From NCBI GenBank assembly GCA_964400685.1, contig CAYNVT010000005.1, positions 1 through 64,000 of the forward strand: a stretch of 64,000 nt of DNA, written 5' to 3'. A program made the translations under genes and the position numbers. Origin of the DNA: DATCTV01 sp964400685. GTDB lineage: Bacteria > Desulfobacterota > Desulfomonilia > UBA1062. Below the pieces are notes generated by a model. That model made no database searches, was not told where the DNA came from, and worked only from the letters and a program-made list of their open reading frames with translations. This document shows positions 25,569 to 32,477 of the stretch, piece by piece; the stretch's first letter is position 1, and each line of letters starts with the position of its first letter.

Positions 25569-27323
25569 CTAAATTTTTATCACCTGTCCTGCATTGATAT
25601 TCCCGTCGGCTTTACCTTTGGACACAACCTTGACGCCGTTAATGAAAACCGAATCTATGCCTGTAGGTGCTGCGTTTGTGATCTTCTGTGTGGTGTTATC
25701 CTTGATCCTGGCGGCGTCGAAAACGGTGATGTCCGCAGACATTCCTTTTTTAATATAGCCTCTATCCTTGATTTTGTACCGGTCGGCCACCGCTCCGGTC
25801 ATCTTGTTCACGGTCTCTTCGAGAGATATAAGCTTCTTGTCGCGCGCGATCTGCAAAGTCAGCGGGTTGTTTCCGTATGCCGCCGGGTTCTGCACTCCCT
25901 GGAGTGTGGGTATCGCATCTGTCATGAAAAGTGAATCGGGATGCTTTATCAGGGCATCCACTATCTCGTCATTGCTGTAGTTGTGGTTGAGAACACGGGC
26001 CTTTCCGCCGCTTTTCTTTGCGATTTCCACCAGGCATTCGAAATTGCTTATCTTCATCTCCCTGGCGATCTCTGATATGAACATGCCGTTGTATTTGTTC
26101 AGCTCAGGAGTTTTTGCGTCAGTAATCTGGATGTCTTCATATCCAAATCCCAGCAGATTGAAAATCATAACCGCTTCGAAATGCAGCTTGCGCAGCGCGG
26201 CCTTGTCATCATAGACAGCGGGCGCCTTGGCAAGGAACCACGACGGCAGGAATACGTTTATTATCGAAGTACCGCAGTGATAGGCATAGGTGTCGAACTT
26301 TACGTCAATGCCCTGTTTTCTCGCATCTTCTATCATCTTCAATGCTTTGGGATATGTCTTGTAAGTGCGCGTACCTACAAATATGAGGTGAGAGGCCTGC
26401 AGTCTGACCCCTGTCTTTTTTGCCAGGTCGAGCATGTCCTGCAGTGCCAGGAGATTATGTGGTGTGCCGAAAAGCTTTACCGGGTAGGAATTGGATATCG
26501 AAGAGTACGCTTTCATGTGAACGGTAAGTATCTTGTCCTTTTTCTTGACAAGCCTTGCGACCTGTTCGAGCTCGTCGTTCGACGCGAATATTCCAGGTTC
26601 GTACTGCAGTCCCAAAGATACGCCCGCAGCTCCCTGATCCATTGCTTCTTCAAGCAAGCCGAGCATTTCCTTCATTTCCTCAGGCTTCATGGGTGAGGCG
26701 TCGAATCCCCGGATAGAGGCCCTGGTAAAGCCATGGCCGCCCAGATTGGCCAGATTGTGTGACAACCCTATGTTTTGAATATATGAGAAGTACTCTTCCA
26801 TACTCGACCATGTCACGTCGTAAAGACCATTGGTTCTCATCGAGAGGATATCCCGATATTTCGAGTCTTTCTCAAACCCCGCCGAATTGTATCCGCACTG
26901 GCCGGCCACGAATGTCGTGATGCCCTGTTCCGTAAACGGAGTTTTTAATTCTGAATGGCCATTTATGGGCATGTACCAGTCCATGTGGGAATGTGCGTCT
27001 ATGAATCCCGGAGCTATTATAAGACCAGTGCAGTCGTAGACCAATGCGTCGTCAGGCACGGTATCGGGATTTACCGCTGATATCAAACCTTTGTCCAGCA
27101 GTACGGAACCCGTAAATCCAGGCTTGCCGCTTCCGTCTACTATAAGCCCGTTTTTCAGAAGTGTTTTGCCGGTATCTGCATTTACATTGTTTACACGTTT
27201 CAGCAGACCCGCAGCCGGTTCAAGAATCGGAAGCATGATCATACCCGCCCCGGCCATGCTCGTCCTGGTTAAAAAGTCGCGCCTTGAAATGCCCTTCTGA
27301 TTGCCTGATTTGTTTTTCTTCAT
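25569..27323 (-). CDS. Tat-exported N-acyl-D-amino-acid deacylase-like amidohydrolase
   Basis: A 584-residue metal-dependent amidohydrolase of the D-aminoacylase group. The Tat signal is clear: ISRRDFLTRTSMAGAGMIML (about 13-32), so the folded enzyme is exported. It has the beta-sandwich start LLKNGLIVDGSGKPG, APGFIDAHSHMDW with the metal-binding HxH (about 110), a GQCGYNSAGF segment, HMKAYSS, LQASHLIF and the C-terminal AVADRYKIKDRGYIKKGMSAD. Such enzymes remove the acyl group from N-acyl-D-amino acids; relatives act on other N-acyl amides. Its ATG overlaps the aminotransferase TGA (ATGA), showing translational coupling. Exact substrate unknown. Confidence 0.85.
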   Translation of the reverse strand: MKKNKSGNQKGISRRDFLTRTSMAGAGMIMLPILEPAAGLLKRVNNVNADTGKTLLKNGLIVDGSGKPGFTGSVLLDKGLISAVNPDTVPDDALVYDCTGLIIAPGFIDAHSHMDWYMPINGHSELKTPFTEQGITTFVAGQCGYNSAGFEKDSKYRDILSMRTNGLYDVTWSSMEEYFSYIQNIGLSHNLANLGGHGFTRASIRGFDASPMKPEEMKEMLGLLEEAMDQGAAGVSLGLQYEPGIFASNDELEQVARLVKKKDKILTVHMKAYSSISNSYPVKLFGTPHNLLALQDMLDLAKKTGVRLQASHLIFVGTRTYKTYPKALKMIEDARKQGIDVKFDTYAYHCGTSIINVFLPSWFLAKAPAVYDDKAALRKLHFEAVMIFNLLGFGYEDIQITDAKTPELNKYNGMFISEIAREMKISNFECLVEIAKKSGGKARVLNHNYSNDEIVDALIKHPDSLFMTDAIPTLQGVQNPAAYGNNPLTLQIARDKKLISLEETVNKMTGAVADRYKIKDRGYIKKGMSADITVFDAARIKDNTTQKITNAAPTGIDSVFINGVKVVSKGKADGNINAGQVIKI

Positions 27324-28816
27324 GGTTTTACCTCTTCTATGTCTTTGAGTACGCTCTCGAAGCGTTCAAGCGCATTGTCGATGACTTCATCTGTATCGGC
27401 CATAGAGGTATAGAGTCTGCTGCCTGCCAGAGATATTATGCCTTCTGCGGAGAATGCAGCTCCGAACTCTTCCATTATGTGTTTACGGTTGTTTACTTCG
27501 GTGAATATTTTAGGATTCGTTATCTCCATCAGCATTGCAGCGGATGTCTCCAGATGGCATACCGAGCCGTGGTTGAATGCAATGAAGGGCAGGTTATGGC
27601 GTTTTATTATATCATTGAGTCCGTCTGTGAGTCTGTCTCCGGCCCTGCCTGCCTTAACGGCTGCGTCATATTCCTTCATCATGCTGATTGCATAGTATCC
27701 TGCCGCGCAGCTTAACGGGTTTGCCGAGAGAGTACCGCCCACCATGGCTCGTTTTTTTAAGCCCTGAAGTCCGGCCGCGAAGCATTCCATGATTTCGCGT
27801 CTTCCGCCGACACCGCCTGCTGCCGGGTAGCCGCCTGCCACGCACTTGCCGAATATGGTGAGATCGGGTTTGATGTCGAAGAATCCCTGTGCGCCGCCCA
27901 TGCCGAGCCTGAATCCTGTGACCACTTCATCGAAAATGAGGAGGGCGCCGAATTCATCGCATAGTTCGCGGGCCTGTCTGTTGAATTCATAAAGGACAGG
28001 TCTGGTCCCGCTTTCCGGGCCCAGTGGTTCGAGGATGACTGCTGCGGTTCCGCCTGAGTTTTCATTGTTCTTGAGGAGTGTATAGAGAGCTTCAATATCG
28101 TTTGGATAGAACTCCTGGGTATCCTGGTAAGCGCCTGCAGGGATACCGTGCGCATCGAGACTTCCGAGTCCCGGGATGCGCATGCCGAAGACCATCTGGT
28201 CGCTCCATCCATGGTAGCCTCCGCCGTTTTTGATGACCTTGGTTTTACCTGTGAATGTCCTTGCCGCACGGATGGCTGCCATTACGCTTTCCGTACCGGT
28301 GGCGAGCATTCTGAACATCTCAATGGAAGGCATGGATTCGCTGATAAGCTTTGCCAGTTTATATTCGTATTCATGGAAGAGGCCTGTCACCGGACCGGAT
28401 TCCCTGATAAGATCGATCACCTTTTCCTGAAGGGGAATAAAATTGCTTCCGAGTACTGTGGGACCGCCTGCCTGAAGAAAGTCAGTATAGCAGTTGCCGT
28501 CGGCATCCCAGAGATAGGCATCCTGTGCCCTGGTGATGGCGAGAGGGAAGGGGTAGTTGAATGCGAGGTTATGCTGAACTCCTCCCGGAATGTATTTTTT
28601 TGCCTCGTCGGTCATAGCCTTCGATTTGACGCACTTCTCATCGAAGAACTTCATGTAGTTATCCATCTTGTTACGCCTGATGTGGAAAAGGGGCATATTG
28701 TTGGCCAGTTCATAAAGCCTTGAAAGGATATTCCTTGTATCAGGCCATCTGGATATCGAGTAGCCTTTCTTGATTTCCGCCTTATCGCCGATATTGTTGT
28801 TCTTGTATTCGGTCAT
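27320..28816 (-). CDS. class III PLP-dependent aminotransferase / GSA-aminomutase-like
   Basis: A 498-residue fold-type I, class III aminotransferase related to glutamate-1-semialdehyde aminomutase. Motifs: YIPGGVQHN (about 75), GTESVMAAIRAARTFTGKTKVIKNGGGYHGW, LIFDEVVTGFRLG and the PLP-lysine segment LTIFGKCVAGGYPAAGGVGG. It has an N-terminal extension of about 60 residues before the usual domain. It is not obviously a heme-pathway enzyme: it heads an operon with a periplasmic D-aminoacylase, a kinase and an EEP hydrolase, suggesting catabolism of an amine or amino acid. Shine-Dalgarno GGAGGC. Probably controlled by the palindromic operator at 28845-28866. Confidence 0.87.
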   Translation of the reverse strand: MTEYKNNNIGDKAEIKKGYSISRWPDTRNILSRLYELANNMPLFHIRRNKMDNYMKFFDEKCVKSKAMTDEAKKYIPGGVQHNLAFNYPFPLAITRAQDAYLWDADGNCYTDFLQAGGPTVLGSNFIPLQEKVIDLIRESGPVTGLFHEYEYKLAKLISESMPSIEMFRMLATGTESVMAAIRAARTFTGKTKVIKNGGGYHGWSDQMVFGMRIPGLGSLDAHGIPAGAYQDTQEFYPNDIEALYTLLKNNENSGGTAAVILEPLGPESGTRPVLYEFNRQARELCDEFGALLIFDEVVTGFRLGMGGAQGFFDIKPDLTIFGKCVAGGYPAAGGVGGRREIMECFAAGLQGLKKRAMVGGTLSANPLSCAAGYYAISMMKEYDAAVKAGRAGDRLTDGLNDIIKRHNLPFIAFNHGSVCHLETSAAMLMEITNPKIFTEVNNRKHIMEEFGAAFSAEGIISLAGSRLYTSMADTDEVIDNALERFESVLKDIEEVKP

Positions 28817-28844
28817 ATTTGCCTCCGTATAGTTGGATTTCTTA

Positions 28845-28866
28845 ACGGTGAATAATTATTCACCGT
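28845..28866. promoter_or_regulatory. 22-bp perfect palindrome, putative TetR-type operator
   Basis: A perfect inverted repeat centred on GTGAATAATTATTCAC. It begins immediately downstream of the minus-strand -10 box, so a bound dimer would block initiation. The same half-sites with the same 6-nt spacing recur at 51760-51777 before the ceramidase. Confidence 0.65.
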
Positions 28867-28894
28867 ATATACAATGTAATAAAAATATGTTCAA
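28866..28894 (-). promoter_or_regulatory. sigma70-type promoter of the aminotransferase operon
   Basis: On the minus strand, TTGAAC (28889-28894), a 17-nt spacer and TATATA (28866-28871). The palindromic operator covers roughly the -7 to +15 region. The aminotransferase ATG lies about 45 nt further on. Confidence 0.65.
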
Positions 28895-28970
28895 GCGAGA
28901 TTTTAAAAGTCTTCAAGCTCACAGCACAGTTTGATTGATTAAACTTCAGATTTATGCGAATGCTTTCAAA

Positions 28971-29642
28971 ATGATAAAAACAAATATACTGATGGCTATA
29001 ATTATACTGATCATCGCGACCGGTTGCAGCAGTATAAAAATGAACAATGACGGCGGAATGCTCAATGTAGATGCAGGAGAGGATAAAACTGCTTACGTGG
29101 GCGATACGGTAGATTTTGACGGCACGTGCAGAGTAAAAGGCGGACTTTTTCAACGTGAAGCATACTGGGATTTCGGGGATGGAACGGGTGAGGATGGAAT
29201 TACTGCAACACATGTTTATACCGAACCCGGAGACTATACTGCGGAGCTTACAGTAGAGGTTGTCTATATTGTAACTATATGCGCCTCGGATGACCTTAAA
29301 GTAAAGATCAACCCGTTGCCTGCCGAGGCATTCGTGAATGCGGGCTCTAAATCTTCGGATGAATCTTGCTCAGATGCACTTGCAAACCAGATGGCTGCAT
29401 TCCTTCCGGATGGAAGAATGGTCATTACAGGAACAATAAATCCCGAAGACCCTTCTGAAATAGCTGTTGCAGTAGAAACGCTCAGGGGCATTCGCATTTT
29501 GAAACAGGTCACAACCTTCATTCAGAATGATACAAGCAATTTCCCGGATGAAGTCAAAGCCGAAGACAATGATAACATTGTAATCAGCGCAGGGGATGCC
29601 AGGTATAATGTCTGCCTGAGCAGCGGGATCGTGAGCGAATAA
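28971..29642 (+). CDS. small lipoprotein with a PKD domain
   Basis: A 223-residue predicted lipoprotein. The signal peptide is KTNILMAIIILIIATGC. Residues about 35-110 form a PKD-type Ig-like domain (VDAGEDKTAYVGDTVDFDGT, then YWDFGDGTGEDG and HVYTEPGDYTAELTV, the classic PKD pattern). The C-terminal half (about 125-223) is a second, unrecognised domain with AFLPDGRMVITGTINPEDPSE. I start at the ATG at 28971, which gives a normal lipoprotein signal; the TTG at 28935 would add 12 residues. Divergent from the aminotransferase operon and 20 nt upstream of a small unknown gene. Confidence 0.75.
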   Translation: MIKTNILMAIIILIIATGCSSIKMNNDGGMLNVDAGEDKTAYVGDTVDFDGTCRVKGGLFQREAYWDFGDGTGEDGITATHVYTEPGDYTAELTVEVVYIVTICASDDLKVKINPLPAEAFVNAGSKSSDESCSDALANQMAAFLPDGRMVITGTINPEDPSEIAVAVETLRGIRILKQVTTFIQNDTSNFPDEVKAEDNDNIVISAGDARYNVCLSSGIVSE

Positions 29643-29662
29643 GTGAATTTGAGAATTAAAAC

Positions 29663-29968
29663 ATGAAAATTTCTGAATGGCTGGATAAAAAGGAAAAGGA
29701 AGGCATCGACGTATCGGAAATCGAACTGCCCCATGACCTGTCGAATGATGAAGACCCGGACGAATCCATATATTTCAAGGAGATAAGGCCATGCTCGATC
29801 CTGTGCCAGGGAAATCATCCGCATTCAATGGTCAGGCGTTTCGGGCACTGGTATTATGCAAGCGGTCAGGACAAGAATGCAGGTGTCCACAAAACTGGAA
29901 TGAACTGGCGTTTTTTTACAAGGGATAAGGACCTTGCCCTCGTGACAGCCAGATCGCACATAGAATAG
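29663..29968 (+). CDS. small protein, unknown
   Basis: A 101-residue soluble protein, acidic in the first half (EIELPHDLSNDEDPDES) and with a His/Trp-rich middle (GNHPHSMVRRFGHWYYASG). No signal peptide or recognised family. It lies 20 nt downstream of the PKD lipoprotein and may be co-transcribed with it. The composition looks protein-like and no competing ORF is better. Confidence 0.6.
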   Translation: MKISEWLDKKEKEGIDVSEIELPHDLSNDEDPDESIYFKEIRPCSILCQGNHPHSMVRRFGHWYYASGQDKNAGVHKTGMNWRFFTRDKDLALVTARSHIE

Positions 29969-30152
29969 TATTATTAGATTAAACCGGAATGGTTTTCAGC
30001 CATAGTCCAGCTCTCATATTCCTTTCATTTTCTTTATCATCTGACAGAGAATCGATCATTTGCATCTCTTGAAAACAATCACGTTCCGTTACCCGTATAT
30101 TCCATGCTATAACTTGTCGGGTTTATCTGACTACTTTTTTGAGGAGGAATGT

Positions 30153-32009
30153 ATGAAAAGATGTGTGATTCTTATATTCATAATGGGTCTTTTCCTTGTA
30201 ACCGGATGTGAGCCAACGCCGGAGAACACCGAGATCGTGGTGTCGGATGCCATTACCAGCAACGGTGATTCATCCGGACCGGAAATTGCACCAAACGCTA
30301 CAGTCTATAAAATTGCGAAAAAAGAAAAGCAGTTGCTTGTCAAGTATCTCCTTGGCAAGAAACTTGAGGGTGTCAAGGTACAGTTTTATGCAAGGGCCTT
30401 CGATGCCGGTGACGACGCATGGATACAGTTGAGTGAAGAGCCCCTGCTGACTGACGAGAACGGCCGTGTGGCCATGCAAGGCATCAGGCAATGGCTTCCC
30501 GCCGGGATTCTGTCCGCTGCTCCTGTAGACCTTCAATTGAGGGCCGATGTGATTTTCGACGACGGCCGGAGAGTATCGGATGATTCCGGCTTGATCAGAA
30601 TTACAAGCAGCGATGTTCAGGCGAATCCGGATGTACTTTGTACGGATCACGACAACACACTGCATTCAACGGGGGGGCAGAACACGATAGCGGACTGGAT
30701 CAGTTTCATAAACTGGGCGAAGGATGACTGGCCGCTCGTCGATGAGTATGTCGTTCCCGGAATTCAGGAATTGCTCAGCTCCGGCAAGGATGTCATCATC
30801 GTTTCCGGATTGCCGGTTGAAATAAGGGCGCTCTGCCGTAAGCAGGTGAACAGCCACTTCGAGAATGGAGGACGTCGCACCATTCCGCTCATAATCAAAA
30901 ACGACCTCGCATTTGAGCACGGCTTTGAATTCAAGGCAGGGGCACTTGAAATCCTCAAAGGCCTCTATGGCAAAGACAGGATACTGGCAATGGTTGGCGA
31001 TACTGTGCGTGAGGACGGATACGGCGCATATGCGAACCGGCTTTTCTATATCCCGCTCAATGTTTATTACAAACTGTCGATCTACCTTCTCGACACCGAG
31101 GGGTATGGCTTCATCGATCCCGCTGGCATTGCATGGAACTGGTCGGAAGTCATGTCCAGGATAAACGAGGGGGATCATGTGGCGAATTATTTTCTCAGAA
31201 ACGAGAACGGCTTTCTCAATATAGCACACCGCGGAGGCCGGGCTCTGATGCCTGAGAACACGGTCGAGTCGTACCGCAACGCCCTTTCTGTCGGTTCTGA
31301 ATGCCTGGAAGGCGACCTGCATGCCACCAGTGACGGAGTTGTCGTCGTTTCCCACGACAAATCGGTTGACCGGTGTACTGATGGTACAGGCAACATAAAG
31401 AACATGACCCTTGCTCAAATCAAGGACCTTGATGCCGGGTATAGATTTACGGCCGACGGCGGCCTTACTTATCCATACAGGGGACAGGGGCTGAAAATTC
31501 CGACCCTTGATGAAGTCCTTAGCGATGGACAAATCAACAAGGCCCCCATGGTTTTGGAAATTAAGCAGGATGACCCTTCCATAATCGACAAAGTGCTCGA
31601 TATTATCGACGCATACGATATGGAGGACCTTCTCGTGATAGGCTCATTCGACAAGTCGTCACTGGATGCCATCCGTTCTGAAGCGGATCTCAGAGGCATG
31701 AGCATTATTACTTCGATGGCCGAGGACGAGGTTCTCACATTCTTCCTGACTCCTCTCGCCGCAATGATCGCAACAGATTACAGGGCGCCGGGCAAGGTGC
31801 TCCAGGTGCCGACCGAATATGAGCTCAGCGGCATCACTGTACGTGTTATAACCAACAGTTTTATGAACAAGGCGCGCTATCTCGGACTCAAGGTCCAGGT
31901 ATGGACGATTAACGATGCGGACGAGATGCGCACTCTCATCGACGACTATAAAGTAGACGGCATCATGAGCGACAACCCCGCCCTTCTTGAAAGCGTGATA
32001 AACGAATAG
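30153..32009 (+). CDS. lipoprotein fusion: HAD-like (Lns2-type) phosphatase + glycerophosphodiester phosphodiesterase
   Basis: A 618-residue predicted lipoprotein (lipobox FLVTGC). Residues about 40-150 are a beta-sandwich region. A HAD-like domain follows with the nucleophile motif LCTDHDNTLHST (about 173-184), IIVSGLP and ILAMVGDTVREDGYG, resembling Lns2/DUF2183 phosphatidate-phosphatase domains. The last 260 residues are a GDPD domain: NIAHRGGRALMPENTVESYRNA (about 355), CLEGDLHATSDGVVVVSHDKSVDRCTDG, and late motifs VLEIKQDDP and VWTINDADEM. One exported protein may thus remove both phosphomonoester and glycerophosphodiester groups from lipid-derived substrates. I start at the ATG with GAGGAGG upstream; the upstream in-frame ATG at 30060 lacks one. 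Confidence 0.85.
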   Translation: MKRCVILIFIMGLFLVTGCEPTPENTEIVVSDAITSNGDSSGPEIAPNATVYKIAKKEKQLLVKYLLGKKLEGVKVQFYARAFDAGDDAWIQLSEEPLLTDENGRVAMQGIRQWLPAGILSAAPVDLQLRADVIFDDGRRVSDDSGLIRITSSDVQANPDVLCTDHDNTLHSTGGQNTIADWISFINWAKDDWPLVDEYVVPGIQELLSSGKDVIIVSGLPVEIRALCRKQVNSHFENGGRRTIPLIIKNDLAFEHGFEFKAGALEILKGLYGKDRILAMVGDTVREDGYGAYANRLFYIPLNVYYKLSIYLLDTEGYGFIDPAGIAWNWSEVMSRINEGDHVANYFLRNENGFLNIAHRGGRALMPENTVESYRNALSVGSECLEGDLHATSDGVVVVSHDKSVDRCTDGTGNIKNMTLAQIKDLDAGYRFTADGGLTYPYRGQGLKIPTLDEVLSDGQINKAPMVLEIKQDDPSIIDKVLDIIDAYDMEDLLVIGSFDKSSLDAIRSEADLRGMSIITSMAEDEVLTFFLTPLAAMIATDYRAPGKVLQVPTEYELSGITVRVITNSFMNKARYLGLKVQVWTINDADEMRTLIDDYKVDGIMSDNPALLESVINE

Positions 32010-32020
32010 AAACATTGAAT

Positions 32021-32058
32021 AGCCTCTGCACCTGCTTGTCCAATCAGGTGCGGAGGCT
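32021..32058 (+). terminator. hairpin terminator after the HAD-GDPD gene
   Basis: Arms AGCCTCTGCACCTG and CAGGTGCGGAGGCT (14 bp with one G-U pair) around a 10-nt loop. The following U-tract is weak (ATTAAGTCTT). Confidence 0.6.
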
Positions 32059-32477
32059 ATTAAGTCTTAAGGATATGTTCAGCCTGTAAAAAAATTGCAG
32101 TCGTCACAGCTCATTAGTACACAGGCTCATGAGAGTATTTTTAAAGAAATTTATTTAATGTTCCGGGATAAAATTTTTAACTATTTTATAACTTTATTTA
32201 ACTTTGAGATTGACAACCGTAAATTAATTTATATTATAATAATCTATTATTATGTAATTTTGCATTTTGAAATTTCTTTATGAGGTCTATAAAACCTGAT
32301 TTGTGCTGATTGGTTTGTCAACTTAGAAGAGCTGTTAGTGTGCCCGTGTTTTTTTTAAGAAAGAGGGGGTTGATAATGGCAATTTCACCGGTAGATTGAT
32401 TTTCTTTACCATATCATCAGTTGCAAATGGGCTGCATCCTTAGAGGTTGCATGTCAAATATAAGTGAGGAGGATACA
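32059..32477. other. AT-rich intergenic region upstream of the repeat-lipoprotein block
   Basis: About 420 nt without a supported gene. Bases 32140-32290 are very AT-rich, unlike the flanking genes, and hold the candidate promoter at 32210-32240. The short ORF here is low-complexity and not believable. Confidence 0.7.
32210..32240 (+). promoter_or_regulatory. candidate promoter for the first PKD lipoprotein
   Basis: TTGACA at 32210-32215 followed by TATTAT at 16 nt or TATAAT at 19 nt, in AT-rich DNA. It would give a leader of roughly 230 nt before the ATG at 32478. Confidence 0.45.

Noticed and set aside
28860..29213. 117-residue minus-strand ORF opposite the small PKD lipoprotein
   Set aside because: It overlaps the promoter of the aminotransferase operon and a gene with a classic lipoprotein signal and PKD motif.
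30666..31532. 288-residue ORF on the minus strand inside the HAD-GDPD gene
   Set aside because: It lies wholly antisense to a gene with clear HAD and GDPD motifs; its translation shows no recognisable domain.
32095..32283. 62-residue plus-strand ORF in the AT-rich gap
   Set aside because: Low-complexity Ile/Tyr/Phe/Asn composition from AT-rich DNA, no Shine-Dalgarno.
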